Part shown: piece after piece, positions 18,191-25,760 of the stretch
Numbering within the stretch: position 1 is the first letter of the stretch
How the letters are laid out: every line of letters begins with the position of its first letter
NCBI RefSeq assembly: GCF_045209745.1
Contig: NZ_CP109273.1
Location: 6,138,001-6,202,000 of the forward strand
Direction of reading: 5' to 3'
DNA length: 64,000 nucleotides
Source of the DNA: Micromonospora sp045209745
Lineage (GTDB): Bacteria; Actinomycetota; Actinomycetes; Mycobacteriales; Micromonosporaceae
The notes under the pieces: model-generated
Told to the model about the DNA's origin: nothing
Database searches by the model: none
What the model saw: the letters and a program-made list of their open reading frames with translations, nothing else
Program-made: the position numbers and the translations under genes

Positions 18191-18769
18191 TCAGACGCCC
18201 TTACCCGCGTCCTTACCCGCGCCCTTACCCGCGCCCGGGACCGGGTCGGTGAGCGGGATGGGCAGCGCCTGCGTGGCCACCGTGCCACCGCCGGTCGAAT
18301 GCGCCGGCGCGGGGCGCTCTCCGGTGCGGCTGTGCAGCCGTCCGCGCCCCGGAGGCCCGGCACGCCGGGTCACCTCCACGGTCACCATCCGCACCGGCGG
18401 TGGCGGGGCGGTGAAACGCCCGACGCCCCACCGCACCCAGATCGGGATCCGACCGGCGTCCGCCTCGGCGCGCAACTTCTGCACCGTACGGCCCCGGTCG
18501 GTGTGGTCGACCTCCACGACGACCGGCGGGCCGTCCGGGCGGGCACACGCCACGTCGATCACCGAGTGCCGCTGCTCCAGCGGCGGTGGCAACGGCAACA
18601 CGCTGGGCGCGCGCCGGTAGACCCGCCAACCCTGGGCCTCGGCCCACCGCACCACCGAGTCGATGATTCGTGCGGTTACCTCATCGGTGTCCAGGTCGAC
18701 GAAGGTCAGCTCGGCCAGCCAGCCCACCAGGTCCGCGGCCAACCGCTCGCCCTGCGCCGTGACCTCCAC
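18191..18769 (-). CDS. uncharacterised protein with a restriction-endonuclease-like core
   Basis: A 192-residue protein, not assigned to a named family by me. The central part, VIDVACARPDGPPVVVEVDH, has the spacing of a PD-(D/E)xK nuclease core (Asp, then hydrophobic strand with E-x-D), preceded by helices (RIIDSVVRWAEAQGWRV). The fold assignment is an inference. The C-terminus is a short tandem repeat (GAGKGAGKDAGKG) from repeated 12-bp units at about 18196-18237. The frame opens at 18856, but that start lies inside a terminator hairpin; GTG 18769 is preferred because TATCCT stands six bases upstream, the leaderless pattern seen elsewhere in the window. Confidence 0.6.
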   Translation of the reverse strand: MEVTAQGERLAADLVGWLAELTFVDLDTDEVTARIIDSVVRWAEAQGWRVYRRAPSVLPLPPPLEQRHSVIDVACARPDGPPVVVEVDHTDRGRTVQKLRAEADAGRIPIWVRWGVGRFTAPPPPVRMVTVEVTRRAGPPGRGRLHSRTGERPAPAHSTGGGTVATQALPIPLTDPVPGAGKGAGKDAGKGV

Positions 18770-18775
18770 CGGCGC

Positions 18776-18781
18776 AGGATA
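18776..18781 (-). promoter_or_regulatory. -10 box for a leaderless message (TATCCT)
   Basis: On the minus strand TATCCT is followed by six bases and GTG 18769. It decides the start of the nuclease-like gene. Confidence 0.5.
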
Positions 18782-18826
18782 TCGCCTCAGCAGACGGTGG
18801 TCACGGTGTCCAGGTGCGGGGCCGGT

Positions 18827-18865
18827 GATGTCGGGGTGTCCCACCGGCCTGGACACCCCGACATC
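18827..18865 (-). terminator. hairpin after the GH5 cellulase gene
   Basis: A perfect 15-bp stem (18827-18841 with 18851-18865) and 9-nt loop, about 43 bp downstream of the cellulase stop on the minus strand. Confidence 0.75.
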
Positions 18866-18907
18866 GCCGATCTGGAGTCGATCACGGCACGGATCGGCCG
18901 CTCCGGA

Positions 18908-20281
18908 TCACCTCATGTTCGTCACCACGAACGGCGCGTGGCCGTGCAGGTAGTTGTTCCACCCGCCGGTCACCGGCGCGCCGGGGCTGAGCAGGTTGGT
19001 GGTGTCGGTGCCGACGTCGAGTTTCCACGCCGTCCAGGAGATGCCGTTCGCCTTCATCCAGTCGATCCAGGACTGCGCCTCCGGCAGGCAGGACCGGCCG
19101 TCGAGGCCACCGTCGGCGTGGCTGGCGCCCCACTCCGTGACGAACAGCGCCAGACCCGCGCGGATCGCCGCGTCGCCCTTGGCGCGCAGCGACGCCCCGT
19201 GCGTGCACGAGTAGAAGTGCAGCGTGTACATCAGGTTGGTGCCGGTGACCGGGCTGGCCGCCGCGGCGTCCACGTCCTGCGACCAGGTCGGGGTGCCGAG
19301 CACCACGATGTTGTCCGGGTCGGCGGCGCGGATCGCGGACACCACCGCCTGGTGGTACGGCTTGATGACGCTGGTCCAGCTGACCTGCAACGGCTCGTTG
19401 TAGGGCTCCCAGATGACGTTCGGCAGGTTGCCGTAACGGCGGGCCAGGTCACCGAAGAACGCCACCGCCTGGGACTGGTTGTTCTGTGCCTCGTGCGCGT
19501 GCCAGTCGACGATCACGTACACCCCGGCGGTGACCGCGTTGTTGATGATGGTCTCCACCTGCGTCCGCGCCTTGACCGGGTCACTGAGGTACGCGCCGGC
19601 CGGTTCCACGCCCATGGCCGCGCGGATCACCTGGAGGTTCCAGTTGTCCCGCATCCAGGTCAGCGCGGAGAGATTCTCGGCGTACGGGGCGGTCTCCCAG
19701 TTGAGCCACATGCTGCTGATGCCGCGCAGCTGCACCCGCGAGCCGTTCTTGTCGCACATCGCGGTGCCGCAAACGCGTAGCTGCCCGTACCGCTCGACCG
19801 GGGTGCCGGTGGTCGGCGGCGGCACGGTCGGGGTTGGCGTCGAAGTGGTGGGGGTTGGCCTCGGAGTGGTCGGCGTGGGCGTCGGGGGCGGGCCGCCCGC
19901 ACAGGACGCGCCGTTGACGGTGCAGTTGACCGGGGTGCCGGAGCCGTTGACGAGGAAGCCGAACGAGGTCGACGCGCCGGCGGCAAGTGTCCCGTTCCAG
20001 GACACGTTGGTGAAGGTGTAGTGGCTGCCGGAGGTCGTCTGCTGCGCGTTCCACGACTGGCTGACACTTGACCCGGACGGCAGGTCGAACTCGACCCGCC
20101 AACTGGTGATCTGTCCGGAGGTGTTGTTGGTGACGGTGACCTGTCCCTGATAGCCACTGCCCCAGTTGTTCGTCACGGAGAACACGGCGGTCGCCGCGCT
20201 GGCCGGTGTGGCGACCATCGCCACCCCACCGGCGAGCAGGCCGGCGACGGCCAGAGTCGTGACAAATCTCAGTTTGCGCAT
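18908..20281 (-). CDS. secreted GH5 endoglucanase with N-terminal CBM2
   Basis: A 457-residue exported cellulase. Signal peptide residues 1-29 (MRKLRFVTTLAVAGLLAGG, cleaved after ATPASA), CBM2 cellulose-binding module residues about 30-133 (VFSVTNNWGSGYQGQVTV, closing Cys pair), a Pro/Thr linker, then the GH5 domain from about residue 165 (QLRVCGTAMCDKNGSRVQLRG). The acid/base Glu is in IWEPYNEP and the nucleophile Glu in FVTEWGAS. It should cut beta-1,4-glucan chains by the retaining mechanism. It stands alone, far from the xylan locus; no GAGCGCTC or GAAACTTTC box is seen just upstream. Confidence 0.95.
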   Translation of the reverse strand: MRKLRFVTTLAVAGLLAGGVAMVATPASAATAVFSVTNNWGSGYQGQVTVTNNTSGQITSWRVEFDLPSGSSVSQSWNAQQTTSGSHYTFTNVSWNGTLAAGASTSFGFLVNGSGTPVNCTVNGASCAGGPPPTPTPTTPRPTPTTSTPTPTVPPPTTGTPVERYGQLRVCGTAMCDKNGSRVQLRGISSMWLNWETAPYAENLSALTWMRDNWNLQVIRAAMGVEPAGAYLSDPVKARTQVETIINNAVTAGVYVIVDWHAHEAQNNQSQAVAFFGDLARRYGNLPNVIWEPYNEPLQVSWTSVIKPYHQAVVSAIRAADPDNIVVLGTPTWSQDVDAAAASPVTGTNLMYTLHFYSCTHGASLRAKGDAAIRAGLALFVTEWGASHADGGLDGRSCLPEAQSWIDWMKANGISWTAWKLDVGTDTTNLLSPGAPVTGGWNNYLHGHAPFVVTNMR

Positions 20282-20440
20282 GCTGAACCCGCTTCGGTCA
20301 ATCGACGGTGATGGCCTGAGGCGAGGCGGCGCCTACGGCCGACAATATCGATCACCGGCTATCAAGTTCAAGACCGGGCGGCCGATGTCCCGATGGCCGG
20401 GGGCCTGTCCTCGACACGTCCGCCCCGTTTTGGCCAACGC

Positions 20441-20923
20441 TCAGTGCGACTTCATGAGGTCGACCAACTGGTCCAGGGCCGCGCCCCAGCCCTCGTGGAA
20501 GCCCATCTCCTCGTGCGACTTCTTCGCCGACGCATCGGCGTGGATCGCGATGGCGGTGTACTTCGTGCCGGTGCCGTCAGGTTCGATCCGAATCACCGCG
20601 GTGAACGGGAAACCCTCCTGCGTGATCTGCGGGCGGAAGCCAGGGCCGAGGCCGGAGGTGAAAACCAGCGTCGAGTTCTCCTCGGCCACCAGGATGCACC
20701 CGCTGTGTGGGAAATCCTCGCCCTCGGGCGAGCGCATGGTGTTGTCGAACCTGCCGCCGGGCCGCAGGTCGATCTCGCAGGCGACGGTCGACCAGGGCTT
20801 CGGGGTGAACCACTGCATGAGCAGCTCGGGCGTGGTCCAGGCCCGCCAGACCAGCTCGGGTGCCACGTCGACGGTGCGCTCCAGGACGAGGTCGAGCTCG
20901 GGGTTCACGGTGTAGACGGTCAT
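20441..20923 (-). CDS. SRPBCC/AHSA1-domain protein
   Basis: A 160-residue protein of the activator-of-Hsp90 homologue 1-like (AHSA1) START-superfamily, with LVLERTVDVAPELVWRAWT at the N-terminus and GFHEGWGAALDQLVDLM at the C-terminus. Such proteins form a hydrophobic cavity and bind unknown ligands. ATG 20923 overlaps the stop of the upstream ArsR gene by 4 bp (ATGA), so the two are translationally coupled. ArsR-AHSA1 pairs are a recurrent arrangement in actinomycetes, where the ArsR protein probably controls the pair. Confidence 0.88.
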   Translation of the reverse strand: MTVYTVNPELDLVLERTVDVAPELVWRAWTTPELLMQWFTPKPWSTVACEIDLRPGGRFDNTMRSPEGEDFPHSGCILVAEENSTLVFTSGLGPGFRPQITQEGFPFTAVIRIEPDGTGTKYTAIAIHADASAKKSHEEMGFHEGWGAALDQLVDLMKSH

Positions 20924-21270
20924 TGCTGTTGCTCCTTGAGGTCGTAGAGAAGCGAGTCGAGTTGGTCCAGGCGTCGGGTCCACCGCGCGCGCTGCACGGC
21001 GAGCCAGGTGTCGAGGTGTGCGAACGGCTGGGGTGCGAGCCGGTAGGTGCGCACCCGGCCCGTCTTTTCCGACGTCACCAGACCGGCGCGCTCGAGGACG
21101 TGCAGGTGCTGGGTGAACGACGGAAGCGCCATGTCAAACGGACGAGCCAGATCGCTGGTCGTGGCCGGCCCCTGAGCGAGGCGTTCGACGACCTGGCGGC
21201 GCGTGGGGTCGGACAGCGCGTGGAACACACCGTCCAGTGCGCCGCCCTCCCCGTCCGCATGCTTAGGCAT
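20920..21270 (-). CDS. ArsR-family transcriptional repressor
   Basis: A 116-residue winged-helix regulator (FHALSDPTRRQVVERLAQGP; recognition helix MALPSFTQHLHVLERAGLV). No metal-binding Cys cluster is visible (no CxC), so it is not a typical metal sensor. Start ATG 21270 sits within a 16-bp perfect palindrome, the probable autoregulatory operator. It forms an operon with the AHSA1 protein downstream. Confidence 0.9.
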   Translation of the reverse strand: MPKHADGEGGALDGVFHALSDPTRRQVVERLAQGPATTSDLARPFDMALPSFTQHLHVLERAGLVTSEKTGRVRTYRLAPQPFAHLDTWLAVQRARWTRRLDQLDSLLYDLKEQQQ

Positions 21271-21278
21271 ATGCCTAA
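21263..21278. promoter_or_regulatory. palindromic operator over the ArsR start codon
   Basis: TTAGGCATATGCCTAA is a perfect 16-bp palindrome covering the ATG of the ArsR gene. A TAGTTA box lies directly upstream. A repressor bound here would block both initiation of transcription and the start site of a leaderless message. Confidence 0.6.
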
Positions 21279-21351
21279 CTATTGCGCCCTGCCTGGCCGA
21301 GGTCAAGGGTCACTGAGTAGTTTTGGATAAGCGGTCCGCCCGAGTCCCCCA

Positions 21352-21357
21352 TAGCGT
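21352..21357 (+). promoter_or_regulatory. -10 box for a leaderless message (TAGCGT)
   Basis: TAGCGT, seven bases, then ATG 21365 of the VOC gene. Confidence 0.5.
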
Positions 21358-21364
21358 GAACTGC

Positions 21365-21775
21365 ATGTTCACCGCAATCACGCACTCACAGATCTACGTC
21401 CTCGATCAGGACAAGGCCCTCGACTTCTACGTCGGCAAGCTCGGCCTGGAGGTCAACGCCGACGTCGACATGGGCTTCATGCGCTGGCTGACCGTCAACG
21501 TCCCCGGTGAGCCGGATCGCCAGATCCTGTTGGAGAAGCCCGGCCCACCGGCAATGTCCGAGGAGACCGCACAGGAGGTCCGCGCCCTGGTCAGCAAGGG
21601 CGCGATGGGCGGCTCGCTCATCTTCGCCACCGACGACTGCCGCAAGACCTACGAGACGCTGCTGGGTCGGGGCGTCGAGTTCACCGAGGAACCGACCGAT
21701 CGCCCCTACGGGATCGACTGCGGCCTGCGCGACCCCTTCGGCAACAGCGTCCGCTTCACCCAGTTGAAGTCCTGA
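21365..21775 (+). CDS. VOC-family (glyoxalase/bleomycin-resistance-like) protein
   Basis: A 136-residue vicinal-oxygen-chelate protein with the paired beta-alpha-beta-beta-beta units: AITHSQIYVLDQDKALDFYV at the start and GIDCGLRDPFGNSVRFTQ at the end, the latter carrying the usual DPFGN metal/ligand motif. It could be a dioxygenase, a glyoxalase-like enzyme or a binding protein; the family alone does not say. The start is fixed by the leaderless -10 box. Convergent with the acetyltransferase gene. Confidence 0.88.
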   Translation: MFTAITHSQIYVLDQDKALDFYVGKLGLEVNADVDMGFMRWLTVNVPGEPDRQILLEKPGPPAMSEETAQEVRALVSKGAMGGSLIFATDDCRKTYETLLGRGVEFTEEPTDRPYGIDCGLRDPFGNSVRFTQLKS

Positions 21776-21795
21776 GGGTCGGCGCGACAGCCTGA

Positions 21796-21826
21796 CGTCG
21801 GGGCGGTCGGTCCGACCGCCCCGACG
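21796..21826. terminator. bidirectional hairpin between convergent genes
   Basis: A perfect 13-bp stem (21796-21808 with 21814-21826) and 5-nt loop. It lies between the VOC gene (plus) and the GNAT gene (minus) and can serve both. Confidence 0.75.
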
Positions 21827-21829
21827 CCC

Positions 21830-22246
21830 CTACCTGCTCGGGTTGACGCCCATCGGCTTGGAGCAGAGAACGTCGGGCTGGGGCAGATAGCCCAGTGCCT
21901 GCCAGAACCCGAGCGCCGCCGTGTCCTGCGGCAGGACCAACAGGTTCACCCGCGGACAACCCAGAGCCTGGAACCGCTTCTCGATCTCGGCGACCAGCAT
22001 CGTGGCGAGACCTCGACGGCGGTGCGCCGGGTCCACGGCCAGGCGCAGGATCATCCCGCGCCGGCCGTCGTACGTGCCCAGCAGGACTCCCGCGATCTCC
22101 TGGTCGACCTCGGCGACCAGGAACAGCTGCGGATCCCGCGTCAGCTTCGCCGTCAGCTCGGCACGGGGCAGCACGTCCCGTTCCGTCACGGTCCACAGCG
22201 CCGCGATGCGGTCGTAGTCGTGCCAGTCAAACTCGCGAACGTGAAT
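21830..22246 (-). CDS. GNAT-family N-acetyltransferase
   Basis: About 138 residues with the acetyl-CoA binding motif A of GNAT enzymes, LRLAVDPAHRRRGLATMLV, preceded by the beta strand LVAEVDQEIAGVLLG and followed by LGFWQALGYL. The substrate is unknown. The start is unresolved: the domain begins at HVREFDWHDYD, where no ATG, GTG or TTG is in frame. The ATT at 22246 or CTG at 22249, behind a GAGAGG ribosome site, are the nearest candidates; the longer open frame upstream has no protein-like content. Confidence 0.75.
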   Translation of the reverse strand: MHVREFDWHDYDRIAALWTVTERDVLPRAELTAKLTRDPQLFLVAEVDQEIAGVLLGTYDGRRGMILRLAVDPAHRRRGLATMLVAEIEKRFQALGCPRVNLLVLPQDTAALGFWQALGYLPQPDVLCSKPMGVNPSR

Positions 22247-22473
22247 CAGGGCGCGCCTCTCACAGGACGCTGCCGTACGAGGGCTCGCCCGCCACGTCGC
22301 ACGCGGCGTAGACGACGCCGTCCTTCCCAGTCGCACGACAGAGACAGCAGTCAACGCATCGGACCCTACTGGCCCGGCGCGCTGGTTGCGGTCCGGCCGC
22401 GCCGGCCGCCCACGAACCGCGAGGTCTGCCCGAGCGGGGGCAAAACCGGCGCGCGGTACGTCCGAGCCGGCCG

Positions 22474-22479
22474 TAGCGT
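22474..22479 (+). promoter_or_regulatory. -10 box for a leaderless message (TAGCGT)
   Basis: TAGCGT, seven bases, then ATG 22487 of the aldo/keto reductase gene. Confidence 0.5.
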
Positions 22480-22486
22480 AGGTCGC

Positions 22487-23464
22487 ATGCGAATCACCAC
22501 GCTGGGCAGCGCAGGTCCCGAGGTCGGCGTCATCGGCCTCGGATGCATGGGCATGAGCCACGGATACGACATCACCGGCCCTCGCGACGACGACACGTCG
22601 ATCTCCGTCATCCGACAGGCACTGGACCTGGGCGCCACACTGATCGACACGTCGGACGTGTACGGGCCGTACACCAACGAGGAGCTTGTCGGGCGAGCGT
22701 TGGCCGGCGGTCACCGGGAGCGGGCCGTCCTGGCGACGAAGGCCGGCCTGGTCGTCACCTCCCCCACCGGCGGTCCCGGTAACTCACCGAAGGTCGGCAA
22801 CAACGGCCGCCCGGAGCACATCCGCACGGCGATCGACGACAGCCTGCGCCGGCTCGGCACCGACCACGTCGACCTCTACCAGTTGCACCGCGTCGACCCG
22901 GAGGTGCCCATCGAGGAGTCCTGGGGTGCCATGGCGGAGGTCGTGGCCGCGGGCAAGGCGCGGCAGATCGGCCTTTCCGAGGTGACGGTGACCCAGATCG
23001 AGCGCGCCCAGGCGGTGCACCCGGTGGCGTCGGTGCAGTCCGAGCTGTCGCTGTGGACCCGTGACCCGCTGGCCGAGGTGCTGCCGTACTGCGTCGCGCA
23101 GGGCATCGCCTTCCTGCCGTTCTCGCCGCTCGGTCGCGGTTTCCTCGCCGGCCGGTTCAGCTCGTTCGACGATCTGCCCGCCGACGACTTCCGCCGCGGC
23201 CTGCCGCGTTTCCAGCAGGACGCGCTCCGCGCCAACCTCGCCATCGTCGCCCGGGTCCGGGAGATCGCCGACCGGGCCGGAGTCAGCCCCGCGCAGGTCG
23301 CGCTCGCCTGGGTGGTCGCCCAGGGTGACCAGGTCATTCCGATCCCCGGCACCAAGACCCCGAAGTACCTGGTGGACAACTGCGCCGCCGGCGACGTGCG
23401 GCTCAGCGCCGAGGACCTGGCCGACCTCGACGCCCTGCCCGCACCGGAGGGCGGTCGCTACTGA
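22487..23464 (+). CDS. aldo/keto reductase
   Basis: A 325-residue NADPH-dependent oxidoreductase of the AKR13-like group: VIGLGCMGMSHGYD near the N-terminus, the catalytic Asp/Tyr segment LIDTSDVYGPYTNEELVG, the Lys in VLATKAG, the His in YQLHRVDP, and the cofactor loop IPIPGTKTPKYL near the C-terminus. It should reduce aldehydes or ketones of unknown identity. ATG 22487 is fixed by the leaderless box. Single gene followed by a terminator hairpin. Confidence 0.93.
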   Translation: MRITTLGSAGPEVGVIGLGCMGMSHGYDITGPRDDDTSISVIRQALDLGATLIDTSDVYGPYTNEELVGRALAGGHRERAVLATKAGLVVTSPTGGPGNSPKVGNNGRPEHIRTAIDDSLRRLGTDHVDLYQLHRVDPEVPIEESWGAMAEVVAAGKARQIGLSEVTVTQIERAQAVHPVASVQSELSLWTRDPLAEVLPYCVAQGIAFLPFSPLGRGFLAGRFSSFDDLPADDFRRGLPRFQQDALRANLAIVARVREIADRAGVSPAQVALAWVVAQGDQVIPIPGTKTPKYLVDNCAAGDVRLSAEDLADLDALPAPEGGRY

Positions 23465-23473
23465 CGCGACGCC

Positions 23474-23503
23474 GACCGGGAACGGTCAAGGCCGTTCCCG
23501 GTC
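23474..23503. terminator. hairpin between convergent AKR and DUF2071 genes
   Basis: A 12-bp perfect stem (23474-23485 with 23492-23503), 6-nt loop. It overlaps the last bases of the minus-strand gene. Confidence 0.65.
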
Positions 23504-24263
23504 AGCCGGGCCGACGCACCGGCACCGGAGGGCCGAACCGCACCCCCACACCGGGCGAGTAGAGCACGCTGGCCGGCGGCCCGACCGGTGCCGGCAGCCC
23601 GGCGGCGGCGACCAACTCGTCGTCGAGGTGCAGCAGCTCGGCCCGGTGCAGCGGCCAGCGCGGATGCCAGTTCGGCAGGTGCAGCGTGCGCCCGAACGCC
23701 CGGGTGTGCAGCCCCCAGCGGGCGGTGACGAAGTGCTCCAGGGGAGTCGGCTCGACGATCGGCTCCCCCACCCGCACCACCATCCGGCTCGTCCTGCCCG
23801 CCGGCCCGGGCCAGCGTCGCCGGCACCGGTAGGTGCGGCGGTCGCCGTCGCGGTCCAACCGCATCGACGACCACAGGTACGGCAGACGCAGTGTCGCCCG
23901 GGCGACCAGCACCGGCACCAGCCGGGACGCGTCGAGCGACCGGAACACCACCGCCCGCCGGCCGGTGTCGTCGACCGAGTACAGCCGGACGTTGGTCTCC
24001 CAGAAGGTGCCGAGGTACGGCAACCCGGGGCCACGACCAAAGCGCAGCCCGACCATCCGGAAGCCGATCAGGCCGACGTAGCTGACGCCCTCCAGTGTGT
24101 CCGGACGAGTGCCGGCGGGCAGCAACGGCGCGACGAGTTCCGGGGCGACGGCCCAATGCAGGAAGGTGAGATCCTCCCAGCGCTGCCGCAGGATCGCCCA
24201 CGGGAACGCCTGCCGGGGCGCGTAGTCGACGGGTTCGATGTCCACGACCTCATCCTGGCTCAC
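23502..24263 (-). CDS. DUF2071 (YqjF-like) protein
   Basis: A 253-residue protein of the uncharacterised DUF2071/YqjF family, recognisable by FLHWAVAPELVAPLLPAGTRPD, YVGLIGFRMVGLRFG and GTFWETNVRLY. Some relatives belong to the acetoacetate-decarboxylase superfamily, but activity is unproven. GTG 24263 is taken as start; GTG 24245, with AGGATGAGG upstream, is an alternative that would remove six residues. It lies 14 bp after the HTH_42 gene and is probably co-transcribed with it. Confidence 0.8.
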   Translation of the reverse strand: MSQDEVVDIEPVDYAPRQAFPWAILRQRWEDLTFLHWAVAPELVAPLLPAGTRPDTLEGVSYVGLIGFRMVGLRFGRGPGLPYLGTFWETNVRLYSVDDTGRRAVVFRSLDASRLVPVLVARATLRLPYLWSSMRLDRDGDRRTYRCRRRWPGPAGRTSRMVVRVGEPIVEPTPLEHFVTARWGLHTRAFGRTLHLPNWHPRWPLHRAELLHLDDELVAAAGLPAPVGPPASVLYSPGVGVRFGPPVPVRRPG

Positions 24264-24277
24264 CGAACGCCCACCTA

Positions 24278-25444
24278 TCAGGCATGGGGGCCGACGGCGA
24301 CCGTGCCGACGGTCAGCGACGGCGTCGCCTCCAGGATCTGGCCAAGCCGCTCGACCTCCTGCTCCAACTCCCGCCGTCGGCCGGAGTCGAGCGCCCGCAA
24401 CGACTCGACCGTGACCTGGATCGTGCGGCCCGAACGGCGCTGGTGCCACACTCCGGCGACCGCCCCGTCCACCAGCAGCACCGGATAGTTGCCGGCCTGC
24501 CCACGGGCCAACGCCCGCTCGGCGGCAGCGCCGGGAAAGAGCCGCTCACGCGGGTGACAGCCCACCGCGTACGCGTCGAAGTAGGGCAGTAACCGCAACC
24601 CGGACGGCCGGTCGTCCGGGAAGTCGGTGTCGTCGACAGCCACCCACGCCCGCGTGCCCTCCACGGTCACCTCGGTCAGGTCCAGTGAGTCGAACAGCGA
24701 CGTCGTCCACCGCACCGGCGTCGACAGCCACTGGGCGAACTGTGCCGGAGTGGCCGGCCCGTACGCGTACAGGTAGCGGCGGACGAGATCGGCCAGCGCT
24801 GCCGGACCGGACATCGGTGTGAACCCGGGCAGCCAACGCGCCGGGCTCGTGTAGGTGGTGGCGCGGCCCCGGTTCGGGCCGAAGCAGATCACCCCACCCC
24901 GGGTGGCGGCTGTCATCGCCGCGACCCAGCGGGGCCAGTTGTCCTGGAACGCCTCCATGACCCGCTCGCCCGCCCACGGGCCGGTGCGGGCCACGATCTC
25001 CTCGGTCAACTCGGCGGTGGTCAACTCGGCCTCGGCCAACGCGTCTGCGATGGCGGCGAGGACCTGGCCAGTCTGCTCGGGAGTCAACAGGTCACGGCTC
25101 TGCTCCCACGACGGTGCCGGCAACGCGGTCAGCGCGCCGGTCCACATCGGCAGGTCCGCAGCGGCGAGCAGGTGCACGGTCCCGCGCGGCCCACGGGTCT
25201 TGACCAGAGTGCGGTCCCTCCACAGCGCCTGGCGCACCAGACCACGAGTGGCGCCAGGGACTCGTAGCCCGACGGACAGCTCGGCGGCGGAGGCGACCTG
25301 GGCGTGCGCGCCGCACATCGCCGACACCACGTCGGCGACGCGCTCGGCGTCCGGTGCGGGGTCCGGCCCGGACGACGCCGGTGCCGAGAGCCCGTGCCGC
25401 TGAAGACGCCGGGCGGACACCTGCGCCCAGCTCAGATCGGTCAT
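24278..25444 (-). CDS. winged-helix DNA-binding protein, AlkZ/HTH_42 family
   Basis: A 388-residue protein with the features of the winged-helix family PF06224 (HTH_42): LSWAQVSARRLQRHGL at the N-terminus, LVKTRGPRGTVHLLAAADL, and a C-terminal AVAGVWHQRR. Characterised relatives (AlkZ, YcaQ) are DNA glycosylases that unhook interstrand cross-links or bulky adducts; AlkZ protects producers of azinomycin in Streptomyces. Whether this copy keeps glycosylase activity cannot be decided here. Start ATG 25444 gives the family N-terminus. First gene of a pair with DUF2071. Confidence 0.8.
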   Translation of the reverse strand: MTDLSWAQVSARRLQRHGLSAPASSGPDPAPDAERVADVVSAMCGAHAQVASAAELSVGLRVPGATRGLVRQALWRDRTLVKTRGPRGTVHLLAAADLPMWTGALTALPAPSWEQSRDLLTPEQTGQVLAAIADALAEAELTTAELTEEIVARTGPWAGERVMEAFQDNWPRWVAAMTAATRGGVICFGPNRGRATTYTSPARWLPGFTPMSGPAALADLVRRYLYAYGPATPAQFAQWLSTPVRWTTSLFDSLDLTEVTVEGTRAWVAVDDTDFPDDRPSGLRLLPYFDAYAVGCHPRERLFPGAAAERALARGQAGNYPVLLVDGAVAGVWHQRRSGRTIQVTVESLRALDSGRRRELEQEVERLGQILEATPSLTVGTVAVGPHA

Positions 25445-25599
25445 CGCAGGGCCCCGAAGAAGGCGCGGATGTCGGCCGCGCGCGACCACAGGGCTTCGCC
25501 AACACAGGTTCTCATGCCACGCACGCTACGACCGACGTACGTCACTTTTCCGCAGCCGTCGCCGGCATCGGGTGCCCGGACGGTCGGTCAGCCGGAACT

Positions 25600-25760
25600 C
25601 CGTTGCTGATTCCGTAGTCGGATGTCAGCAATCCCAGCCTTTCGGCTGGAAAGGTCCGTAACGGTGTCACCGGAGCGCGGGTTGCGTTTCGGTGTCCTGA
25701 TGACGGTCTCGCGTTTCCTGCTGCCGTTGGTGTGGCAGGGTTTCGCCACCTGCCCGCCCA
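25600..25760 (-). ncRNA. candidate TnpB guide RNA (omega/reRNA) at the element's right end
   Basis: TnpB proteins use a guide RNA made from the 3' end of tnpB and the right end of the element. Here, 18 bp after the tnpB stop, the minus strand forms a stem-loop CCAGCC-GAAA-GGCTGG (25634-25649). The element end and therefore the guide must follow soon after. The extent given is an estimate and only the hairpin is seen. Confidence 0.4.

Noticed and set aside
22262..22370. Cys-rich peptide on the minus strand (CVDCCLCRATGKDGVVYAAC) before the GNAT gene
   Set aside because: Looks protein-like and ends just before the GNAT start, but has no start codon in frame and no sure family. Not strong enough to list as a gene.
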